A DNA stretch of 64,000 bases, taken from positions 2,909,001 to 2,973,000 of the forward strand of contig NZ_CP036132.1 of the NCBI RefSeq assembly GCF_018742245.1, written 5' to 3'. The notes under the pieces were generated by a model. The model was not told where the DNA came from, made no database searches, and worked only from the letters and a program-made list of their open reading frames with translations. This DNA is from Bacillus mycoides. Its GTDB lineage: Bacteria; Bacillota; Bacilli; Bacillales; Bacillaceae_G. This document shows positions 46,418 to 55,235 of the stretch, piece after piece; within the stretch, counting starts at the first letter, position 1, and every line of letters begins with the position of its first letter. A program made the position numbers and the translations under genes.

Positions 46418-47650
46418 TCACTTATTTGCCAAAAAACGAAGAAGCTGCGTTAATCCTGACTGTAAATTCATTTCCCCTTTATGACGTACGTATACGATTT
46501 TGTCGCCATCAAATTTTGGCGGGTTTCCTGGATTATACGTATTCCACTCGTTCGTTCCTTCTACAGAGTACTCCATATATTCTGTTGCACCAACGATTAC
46601 ATTATTTCTATCATCAGCCGTCACATCTGGTGCCATTTGTGCGATTTTCGCATCACTAATTGATAATTTCTTTATATCCTTATCACGTTTGTAATCGTAA
46701 GCTGTTACGATTACATCGTTACCATATGCTTTCACTTGTAATCCTTGTTTAAATGAATATCCATCGGGAGCAGTCTTCTCTCCGCCATTTGGTCCAGCTG
46801 ACATCCAGCCTGTTTCAATTCCACCCGTATTTACAACCGTAAATCCTTTTTCATCTCCGCCTGCAATTTTCTTTTTACCAGCCCAGTCTGGTAAGTTTAA
46901 ATCCCAATGCGTATGACTTGTGAAGAAAACAACTTGCGGATAGTCCTTTAATATATCGTACAATTTATCAATGTTTAAATAATCTTGTAAATACGGATTT
47001 TGTCTTGATCCAGATACCGTATCCGGTAAAACGTGATGAGAGAAAATGAAAATTGGTTTATTTTTATCTTTTTGACTATACTCTTCTAAATTTTGTTTTA
47101 ACCATCCTAATTGCTCATCACTCATATATACTTCATCCCACATTTTCGAATCGTGGTATTTCATATATTTTTCAGTTCCTAAAAATAAAAGCGGATAACC
47201 GTCTAATTCTTTTTTATGATATACCTTTTCTTGCCCGCTAAATTGCAAGTAGCGGTTGAATAGTGTTTCTTCCGTTACACCATTTGGCCATGTATTTTGA
47301 GCTAACGTTCCATCAGCTTTCCATTTCCCAGCATAAAACTCATGATTCCCAACCGTTGACCATACATTCTCCGGGTGCTTATTTTTGTTTAACACACGCT
47401 TCACATCATCATATTGTGACTGCTGTCCAGTTGGCGTTATATCCCCATTCATAATAAGCGCTCTAGAAAGTGGCGTTACTTTATTCATATCTTTTAATAC
47501 GTGATCAAAATCCCCTAAATCCCCTTGAATGTCACTAATAACATTAAACATCGTAGCTGTTTTTCTTACTCGCTCTTTCTCTTCCGCATGCATTGTAAAT
47601 GTCGGTAATAATACCGCCATAACAGCTAATGAAGCAACTGCCTTTTTCAT
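46418..47650 (-). CDS. Secreted calcineurin-like metallophosphoesterase
   Basis: The start at 47650 (MKKAVASLAVMAVLL) follows GGGGGAG; the signal peptide would be cut near MHAEE. The 410-residue protein has all motifs of the superfamily: NVISDIQGD, MNGDIT, GNHEF, FSHH and SHTHWDL. A C-terminal beta domain (about 300-410, WNTYNPGNPPKFDGDKIVYV) may mediate surface or substrate binding. Such exported enzymes hydrolyse phosphomonoesters or nucleotides. A perfect palindrome lies 160 bases upstream. Confidence 0.9.
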   Translation of the reverse strand: MKKAVASLAVMAVLLPTFTMHAEEKERVRKTATMFNVISDIQGDLGDFDHVLKDMNKVTPLSRALIMNGDITPTGQQSQYDDVKRVLNKNKHPENVWSTVGNHEFYAGKWKADGTLAQNTWPNGVTEETLFNRYLQFSGQEKVYHKKELDGYPLLFLGTEKYMKYHDSKMWDEVYMSDEQLGWLKQNLEEYSQKDKNKPIFIFSHHVLPDTVSGSRQNPYLQDYLNIDKLYDILKDYPQVVFFTSHTHWDLNLPDWAGKKKIAGGDEKGFTVVNTGGIETGWMSAGPNGGEKTAPDGYSFKQGLQVKAYGNDVIVTAYDYKRDKDIKKLSISDAKIAQMAPDVTADDRNNVIVGATEYMEYSVEGTNEWNTYNPGNPPKFDGDKIVYVRHKGEMNLQSGLTQLLRFLANK

Positions 47651-47809
47651 ACAATTTCTCCCCCTAATAATAGAATGTATAAACTGACATGTTCTGCGTT
47701 CTCTTAGTTGCTTGTCCAATTCATATTATAAGGAGGGATTGTAAAGATAGATGGAGTAAAAATTTAAGTGTTTTTTAAGAGATTTTGTCTTTTTTACACT
47801 ACCCATTCA

Positions 47810-47827
47810 ACAATTGGCACCAATTGT
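47810..47827. promoter_or_regulatory. Perfect palindrome upstream of the phosphoesterase gene
   Basis: ACAATTGG-CA-CCAATTGT (8-bp arms). Candidate operator or regulator site; no protein assigned. Confidence 0.4.
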
Positions 47828-47930
47828 TCTATTTACCTATTAATATTAAATGAGTGTAAAATCACACGATAAATCGCTTAGTTTGATACGTTGTGTTTTA
47901 ATCTATTTTACATAATCTCAATAAAATACT

Positions 47931-49043
47931 TTACCTTTTCAAATTCTCTTCATTTAATCCGAACAACTCTGACAAAATAAAACGTCCATCTTTTCTTATC
48001 AGTACGTCATCAAACCAAATTTCACCACCGCCATACTCTGGCCTTTGAATGTTTACTAAATCCCAATGTATTGCTGATTTATTCCCATTGTCTGCACCTT
48101 GTAACGGATCTCCAATCGCTAAATGAAAACTACCATTTATTTTTTCATCAAATAACGTATTATTCATCGGGTGTAGTATATAAGGATTAAAAGCTAATGC
48201 AAATTCTCCAATATATCTCGCTCCCTCATCCGTATCAAGAATTCGATTCATTCGCTCTGTATCATTTGCATATGCCTCTATTATTTTCCCCTGTTTAACA
48301 TGTAACTTTACATTTTGAAACGCATAACCTTGTTGAACAGATACTGTGTTAAACGTTATTACTCCATTTACAGAATCTTTAACAGGTGCTGTATATATTT
48401 CGCCATCCGGGATATTATCCGTACCATCCCCCTTTAAAACACCTATTCCTTCAATAGAAAACTCCAAATCCGTTCCTTCTCCAATAATCCTCACTCGTTT
48501 TGTCTTTTCCATTAATTCTTTTAATGGCTCCATTGCTTTCGACATTTTCTTGTAATCTAACGTACATACATCATAATAAAATTTTTCATAAGCCTCCGTG
48601 CTCATATTTGCTTCTTGCGCAGAAGCCGCATTCGGAATGCGAGTTGTCACCCATCTCGTTTTATACACTGCTTCACTATGTGCTTTTCCAAATATCTTTT
48701 GATATAACTTCATTTTTTCTGCCGGTACATCTGCTAATTCATATGCATTTCTAGGACTACGGAGATTAATATAAACTTGCATTTTACTTAATCGATAACT
48801 CTCCCAATCTGCAAATAACTTAAATTGTTCTTCAGATCCTGATAGAATTAATTGCCTTGTAACAGAAACATCGCGCATTGATACATGCGCATATCCCCCT
48901 GCTTTTTCCACAGACTTAATAATTTCACGAACTACTGCGGGATCTATTTCAGTAACACTTTGAATTAACACATGATCACCAGGCTGCACTTTAGTCGAAT
49001 GATTGACTAGTACATCCGCTAATTTCGATAGTTCTCGCTTCAT
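47931..49043 (-). CDS. ampS: M29-family aminopeptidase (AmpS type)
   Basis: The 370-residue protein matches thermophilic-type M29 aminopeptidases: opening LADVLVNHSTKVQPGDHVLI, metal-binding GEGTDLEFSIEG, the C-terminal NPYILHPMNNTLFDEKINGS, and the His/Asp cluster in SAIHWDLVN with EIWFDDVLI. These cytosolic two-metal enzymes remove N-terminal residues from peptides. GGGACGAGAGCGTA precedes the ATG. The IS1595 element begins 50 bases upstream of its start codon, so its promoter may be altered. Confidence 0.92.
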   Translation of the reverse strand: MKRELSKLADVLVNHSTKVQPGDHVLIQSVTEIDPAVVREIIKSVEKAGGYAHVSMRDVSVTRQLILSGSEEQFKLFADWESYRLSKMQVYINLRSPRNAYELADVPAEKMKLYQKIFGKAHSEAVYKTRWVTTRIPNAASAQEANMSTEAYEKFYYDVCTLDYKKMSKAMEPLKELMEKTKRVRIIGEGTDLEFSIEGIGVLKGDGTDNIPDGEIYTAPVKDSVNGVITFNTVSVQQGYAFQNVKLHVKQGKIIEAYANDTERMNRILDTDEGARYIGEFALAFNPYILHPMNNTLFDEKINGSFHLAIGDPLQGADNGNKSAIHWDLVNIQRPEYGGGEIWFDDVLIRKDGRFILSELFGLNEENLKR

Positions 49044-49333
49044 TACGCTCTCGTCCCTTCACTATCGTTTCAATAGCTTAATAAAAAATAAAAGGCTCTT
49101 TTCGTAAAGATTGTTGCTTATAATTAAAATAAAGGTTAATTTTCTTAATACGGTATAGTATTTACAGCAGATTATTCAGCAAACGGGCAGGATTGTGAAA
49201 GTATTGAGTTCGAGATATCTTCCTCAAAACCATTACTATAATAAAAGGATGACAAAATTTTTATGGTTAGTATGATAATTTGGAAACAGAAGTCAACTTA
49301 ATCTATGAAAACCTTATCTGAGGAGTGATGTAG

Positions 49334-50077
49334 GTGAAACAAAATATTTACGATAATCCGAATTTCTTCAAAAACTACACAGCATTGCGTGAAAGTGGAA
49401 TAAACGCTAATGACTTCATAGAACAGCCAGCAATCAAATCATTAATTCTGTGTTTGAAAGGAAAATCGGTATTAGACTTGGGTTGCGGTGATGGTCATTT
49501 TTCAAAGTATTGTATAGAAAATGGTGCAAAAAACGTAATAGGTGTAGACATATCCAAAAATATGATTGAACGTGCTAAAAAGTTAAATCAGGATGATAAC
49601 ATAGAATTTATGTGTCTTCCTATGGAGGATATGGGACTAACCAATCAAAAGTTCGACCTGATTATAAGTTCCCTCTCTATACATTACATTGAAAATTACT
49701 CGGCAATGATTCAAAAGATTAATGAACTATTAAAAAGCAGTGGTGAATTTATCTTTTCAACCGAACATCCAATAGCAACAGCTCGCAAAGGAAGCAACCA
49801 TTGGATAAAAACTGAGGATGGTAATACATCACACTGGGCATTAGATAATTATCAAGAAGAAGGAATCAGAGTACACAACTGGTTTGTTGACGATAGTGTG
49901 GTTATTTATCATAGAACTGTTGCCACATTAATAAATACTTTGATTGAACACGGGCTTTCGCTGGATAAAATAATCGAACCACAATCAACTTTGGCAGGGA
50001 TAGAGAAAATGCCAGATTTAATAAACGAATCGCGAAGTCCATCTTTTATTATAATCAAGTCAAAAAAAACAAAATAA
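49334..50077 (+). CDS. Passenger class I SAM-dependent methyltransferase
   Basis: The 247-residue protein starts at a GTG at 49334 with GAGGAGTGATGTAG upstream. Motif I is VLDLGCGDGHFSKY, motif II VIGVDISKNMIERAK, motif IV FDLIISSLSIHYI, and the post-motif LLKSSGEFIFSTEHPI. It resembles small UbiE/Methyltransf_11 proteins. It lies inside the IS1595 inverted repeats, convergent with the transposase, and a terminator separates them. IS1595-type elements with methyltransferase or acetyltransferase passengers are known. The acceptor is unknown, and a role in helping the host or masking DNA is speculation. Confidence 0.88.
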   Translation: MKQNIYDNPNFFKNYTALRESGINANDFIEQPAIKSLILCLKGKSVLDLGCGDGHFSKYCIENGAKNVIGVDISKNMIERAKKLNQDDNIEFMCLPMEDMGLTNQKFDLIISSLSIHYIENYSAMIQKINELLKSSGEFIFSTEHPIATARKGSNHWIKTEDGNTSHWALDNYQEEGIRVHNWFVDDSVVIYHRTVATLINTLIEHGLSLDKIIEPQSTLAGIEKMPDLINESRSPSFIIIKSKKTK

Positions 50078-50125
50078 TATTTAAAAATATCTACCGCAAT
50101 CTGGGAGCTTTTATTGAATTACAAA

Positions 50126-50158
50126 AACAGCCGTTTCACTAAGGAATGGCTGTTTTTT
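50126..50158 (+). terminator. Terminator between passenger and transposase genes
   Basis: AACAGCC pairs with GGCTGTT. T6 follows on the plus strand. Confidence 0.85.
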
Positions 50159-51090
50159 ATACTTCACGCAGAAAATTCACAGTGATTTGATTAGAATTTT
50201 GACAGGCACTAAGTAGTATTTGATTTATCTGTTCTTTTTCCGCCAATTTTTTGCTTTGTTGAAGAAAGTTGAACCAATAAAGGTAATTGTCCAAGTATTT
50301 GGTTGCTACTCCTTGAAACCTATTCATCCACCCTTTTAATCGCTTGTGATAGTTGTTGACGTTTTGGAGATGGTAGATGCCCTTTTTTACATATCCTTCT
50401 TTGCTTAGATTAATAGGTTCGTGTTTCAGAGCTTTAATTAGAGCAAATTTCTTGTAGTTCGTTGCTGTGTCTGTGCATAGCAACGAAGAAGGGTCAATGT
50501 AGCATCCGATAACCGCATCAATTTCTTCAGCTCTCACACGACCAGTTCCAGCTTTTTGGGCGATAACTTGTCCATTACGGTCCTGAGCCACCACAACGGC
50601 AATTTTAAGATTGCTAATCCCTCTTTTTTTGTCTCTTCCTCCGCGTTTCTTGGGCTTTCTATCTAAACCCCTACGCCCTTTTAAAGACTCTTTAAAAAAG
50701 GTCTCATCGCTCTCGATAATCCCGTTCAACATTTGAAACCCCATCGAACGGAGGGAATAACCTTCGACCATCATTTGAAAATATTTCGACCATTTTCCAA
50801 GATAACGTGTCCCTGAAATAGGGGTATTAGATAAGTCATTGAAAGACTTTCCACAGTTACGACAGAGATAACGCTGTCTATCTCTATACTTGCCGTTCCG
50901 CTTTACCTTGACACTACCGCAATGGACACAACCTAACCCTTCTTTAAAACGCATTTCCCTAATGGTGGTAAAAGCATCCTTCATATTCTCTTCATCGTTA
51001 GAAAAAAAAATCTTCTGTTAATAGATTAAACAGCTTGATTTGCTCATGTTTTGGCAAATCTGAAAAATTGGCATAAACGTCTTTCCACAT
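50157..51090 (-). pseudogene. IS1595-family transposase, frameshifted and internally deleted
   Basis: The original start at 51090 (AGGAGGG upstream) gives MWKDVYANFSDLPKHEQIKL, then FNLLTEDFF, and hits a stop after a run of nine T. One base less would continue SNDEENMKDAFTTIREMRF into the long frame from 50984. The long frame has a zinc ribbon (CVHCGS, CRNCGKSF), the DDE motifs (IIESDETFF, CTDTATNYKKF, ...) and NYHKRLKGWMNRFQGV. Between GYSLRSMGF and QMLNGIIESDE about 30-40 residues of the usual helix-turn-helix are missing. Slippage on the T9 run could restore the frame, but the deletion argues for a dead gene. Confidence 0.8.
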
Positions 51091-51184
51091 ACTAAAATCC
51101 CTCCTGAAAGAGAATTTTATTACCTCTCAGAAGGATGGTCAAAATAGCAACAATCTATACAAAAAGAGCCAAACAAAAAGAGAA

Positions 51185-51529
51185 CTACTCTCTCCAAGCA
51201 CTTCTCTTTTTCATCCAAACGATAGATATAAAATAAATCATTAAAAATATAATGTATAAATTCCATAACGTAGGTATTGCAGCTACACTAAGGTACAGAG
51301 TCCCAGGTAATAACCAAACTCCACAAAAGATCATCAAAACAGTTTTCCTAACAAGTACTGCAATAACAGCTAAAAAAGAAGGAAGCAACAAAATAAAAAA
51401 TACAGTGATATATACTTCCTTATCAAGCATTTGATTGCTATAAGGGTTAAAATACAGAAAAATAATTGAAAGGATAACAATACTTATAGCTGCAACAATC
51501 GCTATACAAACGCTTAAATTATTTTTCAT
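51185..51529 (-). CDS. Small membrane protein, 114 residues
   Basis: GTAGGGGGATT precedes the ATG. Three to four membrane segments (about 5-27, 40-60, 63-82, 86-105) and a short basic tail (KKRSAWRE) are visible. The IS1595 element inserted 15 bases past its stop codon and thus separated it from its own terminator. No family recognised. Confidence 0.6.
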   Translation of the reverse strand: MKNNLSVCIAIVAAISIVILSIIFLYFNPYSNQMLDKEVYITVFFILLLPSFLAVIAVLVRKTVLMIFCGVWLLPGTLYLSVAAIPTLWNLYIIFLMIYFISIVWMKKRSAWRE

Positions 51530-51592
51530 AATCCCCCTACTTCCAACAGCAATTTATTCCTATATACCATTACAATAAACGTTGCTCCCCTT

Positions 51593-53716
51593 TTAATTCG
51601 CTTTAAAATTGTAAATCGGCTTAATAACATGTTTGATATCGATTGTGTCCTTTGTATTCTCCACAATTTCATCCATCGGCTTATATACCATTGGAGCTTC
51701 ATCTAAAGTGCTTTCTGTAACAGATGTAGTCCAAACCGCTGTCATTGTATTTTGAAAATCCTCTAAGTTAAGTACTTCTTTAGCCTTTTTACGGCTCATA
51801 ATACGCCCCGCTCCATGTGGTCCAGAAAAGTTCCAATCTGGATTTCCTTTACCAAATGCAATGATTGAACCGTCTCTCATATTGATTGGAATGATTACTC
51901 GTTCATTTTTCTGAGCTGAAATAGCACCTTTTCGTAGAATCATATTTTCCAAATCGATGTAGTTATGAATTGTAGTGAATTGATCTGCTACTTTCCAATC
52001 CATTCTAGTGACGATTTCATCCATCATTGCTTTACGATTTAACTCCGCATACTGTTGAGCAATTTTCATATCATTCATATAGTCTTTAAATCCTTGACCT
52101 TCTAAATAGGCTAACTCTTTACGAATTGCCGGCTTCTTAATCCCTCGTATAGCTTCATGTATTTCTTGTTGTCTACCTTCTCTTGTGAGACGCTCAATGA
52201 TTTCTTCTTTAATAGATTTAACATTAATAAGTTGCTCGTAAGCAAGGTTTTGATAATACTCTGCTATTTGTTTACCTAAATTACGAGAACCACTATGAAT
52301 GACAATGAATACATTCCCTTTATCGTCTTCATTCAGTTCGACAAAATGATTTCCACCACCAAGCGTACCAATACTCTTTTGAGCACGTTGTAATGTGAAC
52401 GGGGCTCTTACACTATCAAAATCAATCATTTTTGAAAATCTATGTTCCTTATCTCGAATACGAAAACCACTTGGAACAAATTTACGAATTGTTTCGTCTA
52501 AGTGATCGAAGTTGATTTCCTCTTTCTTCTTATTAATCATAACAACTTCCATGCCACAATTACCTGTAATAGCAATACATCCATTTCGTCTCATAATCCA
52601 ATATCCAGTATGAGTAGTAAAACAGTATTTAAAACCATCTTCAGAAGAAACAGTTTGAATTTCTGTCTTTGGTGTTCCTGCTATTTGTACTCTAGGCTTT
52701 GATTTTGCCACTAAACAACGATACGACTCCTTGCCTTCTCTCTTGTCATGATTAATAGATGTACGAATTCCTTGTGTTGCAAAAGCATATTGTATAAAGT
52801 CTGCATCTTCTTTATAAATGCTACAATATGCTCCTTGATCCACTGCATAATCCCAATGTTTTACTTCATCACAAATAACAGCCAATTGAGATAAGGATGC
52901 TTCATATAATTTATCCATTCTCTTCTCCATTATTGGCGGCTGGAAGCGAAAATGAATAACATCGTCGTATGTTTTCTGAGAGTACATAATGTTAGCGGCC
53001 TCTAAGAGCTTTTTAATTCTTGAAATTTTACGCTCTTTCTTTAATTTAATGACACATGTGGTCTTATTTTCTAATCGACCGTCTGCCATAACCATCACCT
53101 GTACTCTAACTTGTGCATCCGTTAATGGGAGTTGTGTCGAAATCTCTAAGCCTGGTATTTCAGTAATAAAATTATCACGAAAACCAAGTTTTAGTTCTGA
53201 ATGCTTGTTAAATAGTTCCTCTGCTGTCAAAGTATAGCGTTCACCTCTAGATTTCGGCCTATGGTGTGAACCCTTCTCCACTAAAACTGTATGCTCCTTA
53301 GAAAGCATTTGATCAATACCATATTTGGTCTTCAAATGATAAAATTCAGTTTCTTCTTTCTTAATAAACATAATAGGCTTTTCGAAATAGGTACGATCGT
53401 TTTTAATGTCATATGTCGCAACCTCTTCACCATTATATTCAGAAATTTTAACCCATCCTTGCTTGGATAAAAACTCTGTACCTTTATCCACACAACCAAT
53501 ATCCACCCCGACTAAATTAGGAACGATTTTATCTTGAATCGTCATTGTTGTCCCAATCGTACAACCTGCGCCCGCATGTGTATCTGGCATAATGCGAATC
53601 TTGCTATCCTTTACGAATTCTTGATTGCAGAGGTCAACAATCTGCCCTGCTGCAGTTTCTTCAACGTTAGTAGTAAATACCTTCGCCTCATTGTATTTCC
53701 CTTGTAATTTCAACAT
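51593..53716 (-). CDS. rtcB: RtcB-family RNA ligase interrupted by an intein
   Basis: The 707-residue precursor would splice to a 395-residue RtcB. The ligase parts are MPDTHAGAGCTIGTTMT, VPNLVGVDIG/CGMEVV (metal-binding Cys), GTLGGGNHFVEL, VFIVIHSGSRNLG (His nucleophile region SGSR), and GPHGAGRIMSR. RtcB joins 2',3'-cyclic phosphate or 3'-phosphate RNA ends to 5'-OH ends using GTP and Mn2+ in the cytoplasm. The intein (residues 75-386) sits between VDIG and CGMEV, so ligase activity requires splicing. AAAGGAAAGGGG precedes the ATG. No rtcA or archease lies next to it. Confidence 0.93.
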   Translation of the reverse strand: MLKLQGKYNEAKVFTTNVEETAAGQIVDLCNQEFVKDSKIRIMPDTHAGAGCTIGTTMTIQDKIVPNLVGVDIGCVDKGTEFLSKQGWVKISEYNGEEVATYDIKNDRTYFEKPIMFIKKEETEFYHLKTKYGIDQMLSKEHTVLVEKGSHHRPKSRGERYTLTAEELFNKHSELKLGFRDNFITEIPGLEISTQLPLTDAQVRVQVMVMADGRLENKTTCVIKLKKERKISRIKKLLEAANIMYSQKTYDDVIHFRFQPPIMEKRMDKLYEASLSQLAVICDEVKHWDYAVDQGAYCSIYKEDADFIQYAFATQGIRTSINHDKREGKESYRCLVAKSKPRVQIAGTPKTEIQTVSSEDGFKYCFTTHTGYWIMRRNGCIAITGNCGMEVVMINKKKEEINFDHLDETIRKFVPSGFRIRDKEHRFSKMIDFDSVRAPFTLQRAQKSIGTLGGGNHFVELNEDDKGNVFIVIHSGSRNLGKQIAEYYQNLAYEQLINVKSIKEEIIERLTREGRQQEIHEAIRGIKKPAIRKELAYLEGQGFKDYMNDMKIAQQYAELNRKAMMDEIVTRMDWKVADQFTTIHNYIDLENMILRKGAISAQKNERVIIPINMRDGSIIAFGKGNPDWNFSGPHGAGRIMSRKKAKEVLNLEDFQNTMTAVWTTSVTESTLDEAPMVYKPMDEIVENTKDTIDIKHVIKPIYNFKAN
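52559..53494 (-). other. Intein in RtcB (312 residues) with degenerate LAGLIDADG domain
   Basis: Intein residue 1 is Cys (CVDKGTEFLSKQGWVKI, block A). Block B is MLSKEHTVLV with His68, block F is FTTHTGYWIMRRNGC with His295, and block G is IAITGN ending in Asn312 followed by Cys+1 of the extein. The penultimate residue is Gly rather than the usual His, which occurs in some active inteins. Residues about 125-280 look like a homing endonuclease (VRVQVMVMADGRL in place of a LAGLIDADG helix, then KISRIKKLLEAANI), probably inactive. The splicing residues are present. Confidence 0.9.
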
Positions 53717-54163
53717 CTTTTATTTCCCCTTTCCTTTAGTTTCCACAAAACAGTGATTAATATATAATTGAATTATTGGAGCTTTAAGTGGTGATACAAA
53801 TAACTAATACATTTAGATGAAATATAGATTTAAACCATATAGCAATATACATATCATTATACTTTCCATCATTACATCTCATTTCCTTTTTTCATAAAAA
53901 AGAGACACAGAGATTTCTCCCCATGCCTAATTGTAGCTTTAAAATAAAGTTTAATTGAAATAATACCATTAACTTTAATAAACAAAAGAAAAGAAAAGAG
54001 CCTATTTTAAAAAAAGGTCAATCAAAATACAATATTTTTGTGATAATTCCAATAATTCTTTCGAAAAAAGTTTAATCGCTTTGTACACCTTATGCAACAG
54101 AAGCATTTCGCTTAACAAGATGTTGTTTCTTGCTTTTATTTTTCTACTACTCTTAAAAATTAA
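53717..54163. other. Intergenic region with an orphan terminator-like repeat
   Basis: At 53896-53930 it carries AAAAAAGAGACACAGAGATT plus TCTCCCCATGCCT, nearly the same as the terminator of the methyltransferase gene at 56473-56508. No matching gene remains here, suggesting a deleted copy. The rest is AT-rich with no gene. Confidence 0.5.
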
Positions 54164-54589
54164 CTACTGAATATTTTTATTGCGCTCTAATTGGTTTTGA
54201 ATTCCTGACCTATCAATTTGAATCCAATACTCTGCAATTTTTCCATCTTCTACTCTATACACTGCACTTGCTATTTGAATGATTGGAAGTCCTGTAGGTT
54301 GATATCCATCGATTTCTCCTACATGCATACCTACTTGTTTCCAACGTACATATACTTTACTTCCTTGTACTAAAAATTCTTGAATTTCTAAAGAAAAATT
54401 GCCATATACTTCAATCATCTCTCTTACATGTTCAGCATAATCTTCAGGTGTTCTGCAAACTGTTTGTTCTTCTTCAGATACAATTTGATGTGCCAATACT
54501 TTTTCTGCCATCAATTGATTTGAATAGTCAGGATTCTTCCCTGAACGTACTTCATCAAAAAATTTTCTAACAATTTGTTCTGGCGTCAT
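54164..54589 (-). CDS. SnoaL-like (ester cyclase) protein
   Basis: The 141-residue single domain of the NTF2/SnoaL superfamily reads IVRKFFDEVRSGKNPDYSNQ, then HVREMIEVYGNFSLEIQEFL, VYVRWKQVGMHVGEIDGYQP and KIAEYWIQIDRSGIQNQL. The signature W-x-x-x-D-x-x-G near the end is present in modified form (WIQIDRSG). Many Bacillus copies are of unknown role, and polyketide cyclase activity is not implied. AAGGGGG precedes the ATG; the same start context is seen at the DsbA gene. Confidence 0.82.
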   Translation of the reverse strand: MTPEQIVRKFFDEVRSGKNPDYSNQLMAEKVLAHQIVSEEEQTVCRTPEDYAEHVREMIEVYGNFSLEIQEFLVQGSKVYVRWKQVGMHVGEIDGYQPTGLPIIQIASAVYRVEDGKIAEYWIQIDRSGIQNQLERNKNIQ

Positions 54590-54744
54590 TTAAAAACCCC
54601 CTTATTAATAAATCCAATACTAATCATATCACAGTTTATTTTAATCTAACTATTAAAGTAAACTGATCCGTGTGTACAAAAAAACAAAACCTCTTCATTA
54701 TTAAGATATTTCGGTTCTTATCTTTCAGAAAAATCGAAACTTTA

Positions 54745-55094
54745 TTCAAAACATCGTATGACGTATTGTTTTGCGCCTAATGCAATTTCATGTAGTAATA
54801 CTCTTTCACAATATGCCGCGCGTGCCAAAGGTGTTGGTGATAACTGTACTTGTGTGATCCATTTTAATATTTCTTTCGGATCATCTTGAAACTGCTGTAC
54901 AATATCTGACTTAAAAAATGTATCCCTTGAACCATATTCGTTTCGATATCATGACGTTCTTTTTTTGAAATTAAAGCTTTAGCTACATAATCATCAAAGA
55001 TTTTAGGCGTATCAAATCCACTATGATACGCCCTTCCAAAAGCTGATACTAACGACGTTATACTTGCTTCACCTTTTTTCACGCACATACACAC
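54745..55094 (-). pseudogene. Decayed paralogue of the LCMT-type methyltransferase
   Basis: The frame begins MCMCVKKGEASITSLVSAFG and runs parallel to residues 1-60 of the intact gene at 56515-57429. At about 54915-54920 one T of a T run is missing (intact GIHFFNKDIAEQFQ, here GIHFLSQILYS). The original sequence continues in the next frame (QDDPKEILKWITQVQLSPTP and ARAAYCERVLLHEI). It ends near LGAKQYVI, where the SAM motif should begin, so the catalytic part is gone. Confidence 0.85.
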
Positions 55095-55116
55095 TCCTTC
55101 ATCTCCACAACAAAAA

Positions 55117-55144
55117 TAGGGTTCCCCTGGCCAGGAGAACCCTA
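55117..55144 (-). terminator. Leader terminator ahead of the decayed methyltransferase
   Basis: TAGGGTTC-CCTGGCCAGG-GAACCCTA hairpin with TTTTTG on the minus strand. Same design as at 57462-57489. Confidence 0.7.
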
Positions 55145-55235
55145 TTATACATCTTATTTTTAAATTGGTAAATTATGTCATAAATAAGTTTTTTGTCAAA
55201 TGATACGTGTTTCCAATCGCTCAAAATCGAAACTA

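Larger units (their letters stand above)
49094..51170. mobile_element. IS1595-family element with methyltransferase passenger
   Basis: Left end GGCTCTTTTCGTAAAGATTG (49094 onward) and right end (51146-51170) are 25-bp inverted repeats that match at 23 positions. The flanking 8 bases, AAATAAAA and AAACAAAA, differ by one base and look like the 8-bp target duplication of this family. Inside are a plus-strand SAM methyltransferase and a minus-strand transposase. The transposase is damaged, so movement would need help in trans. Confidence 0.8.
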
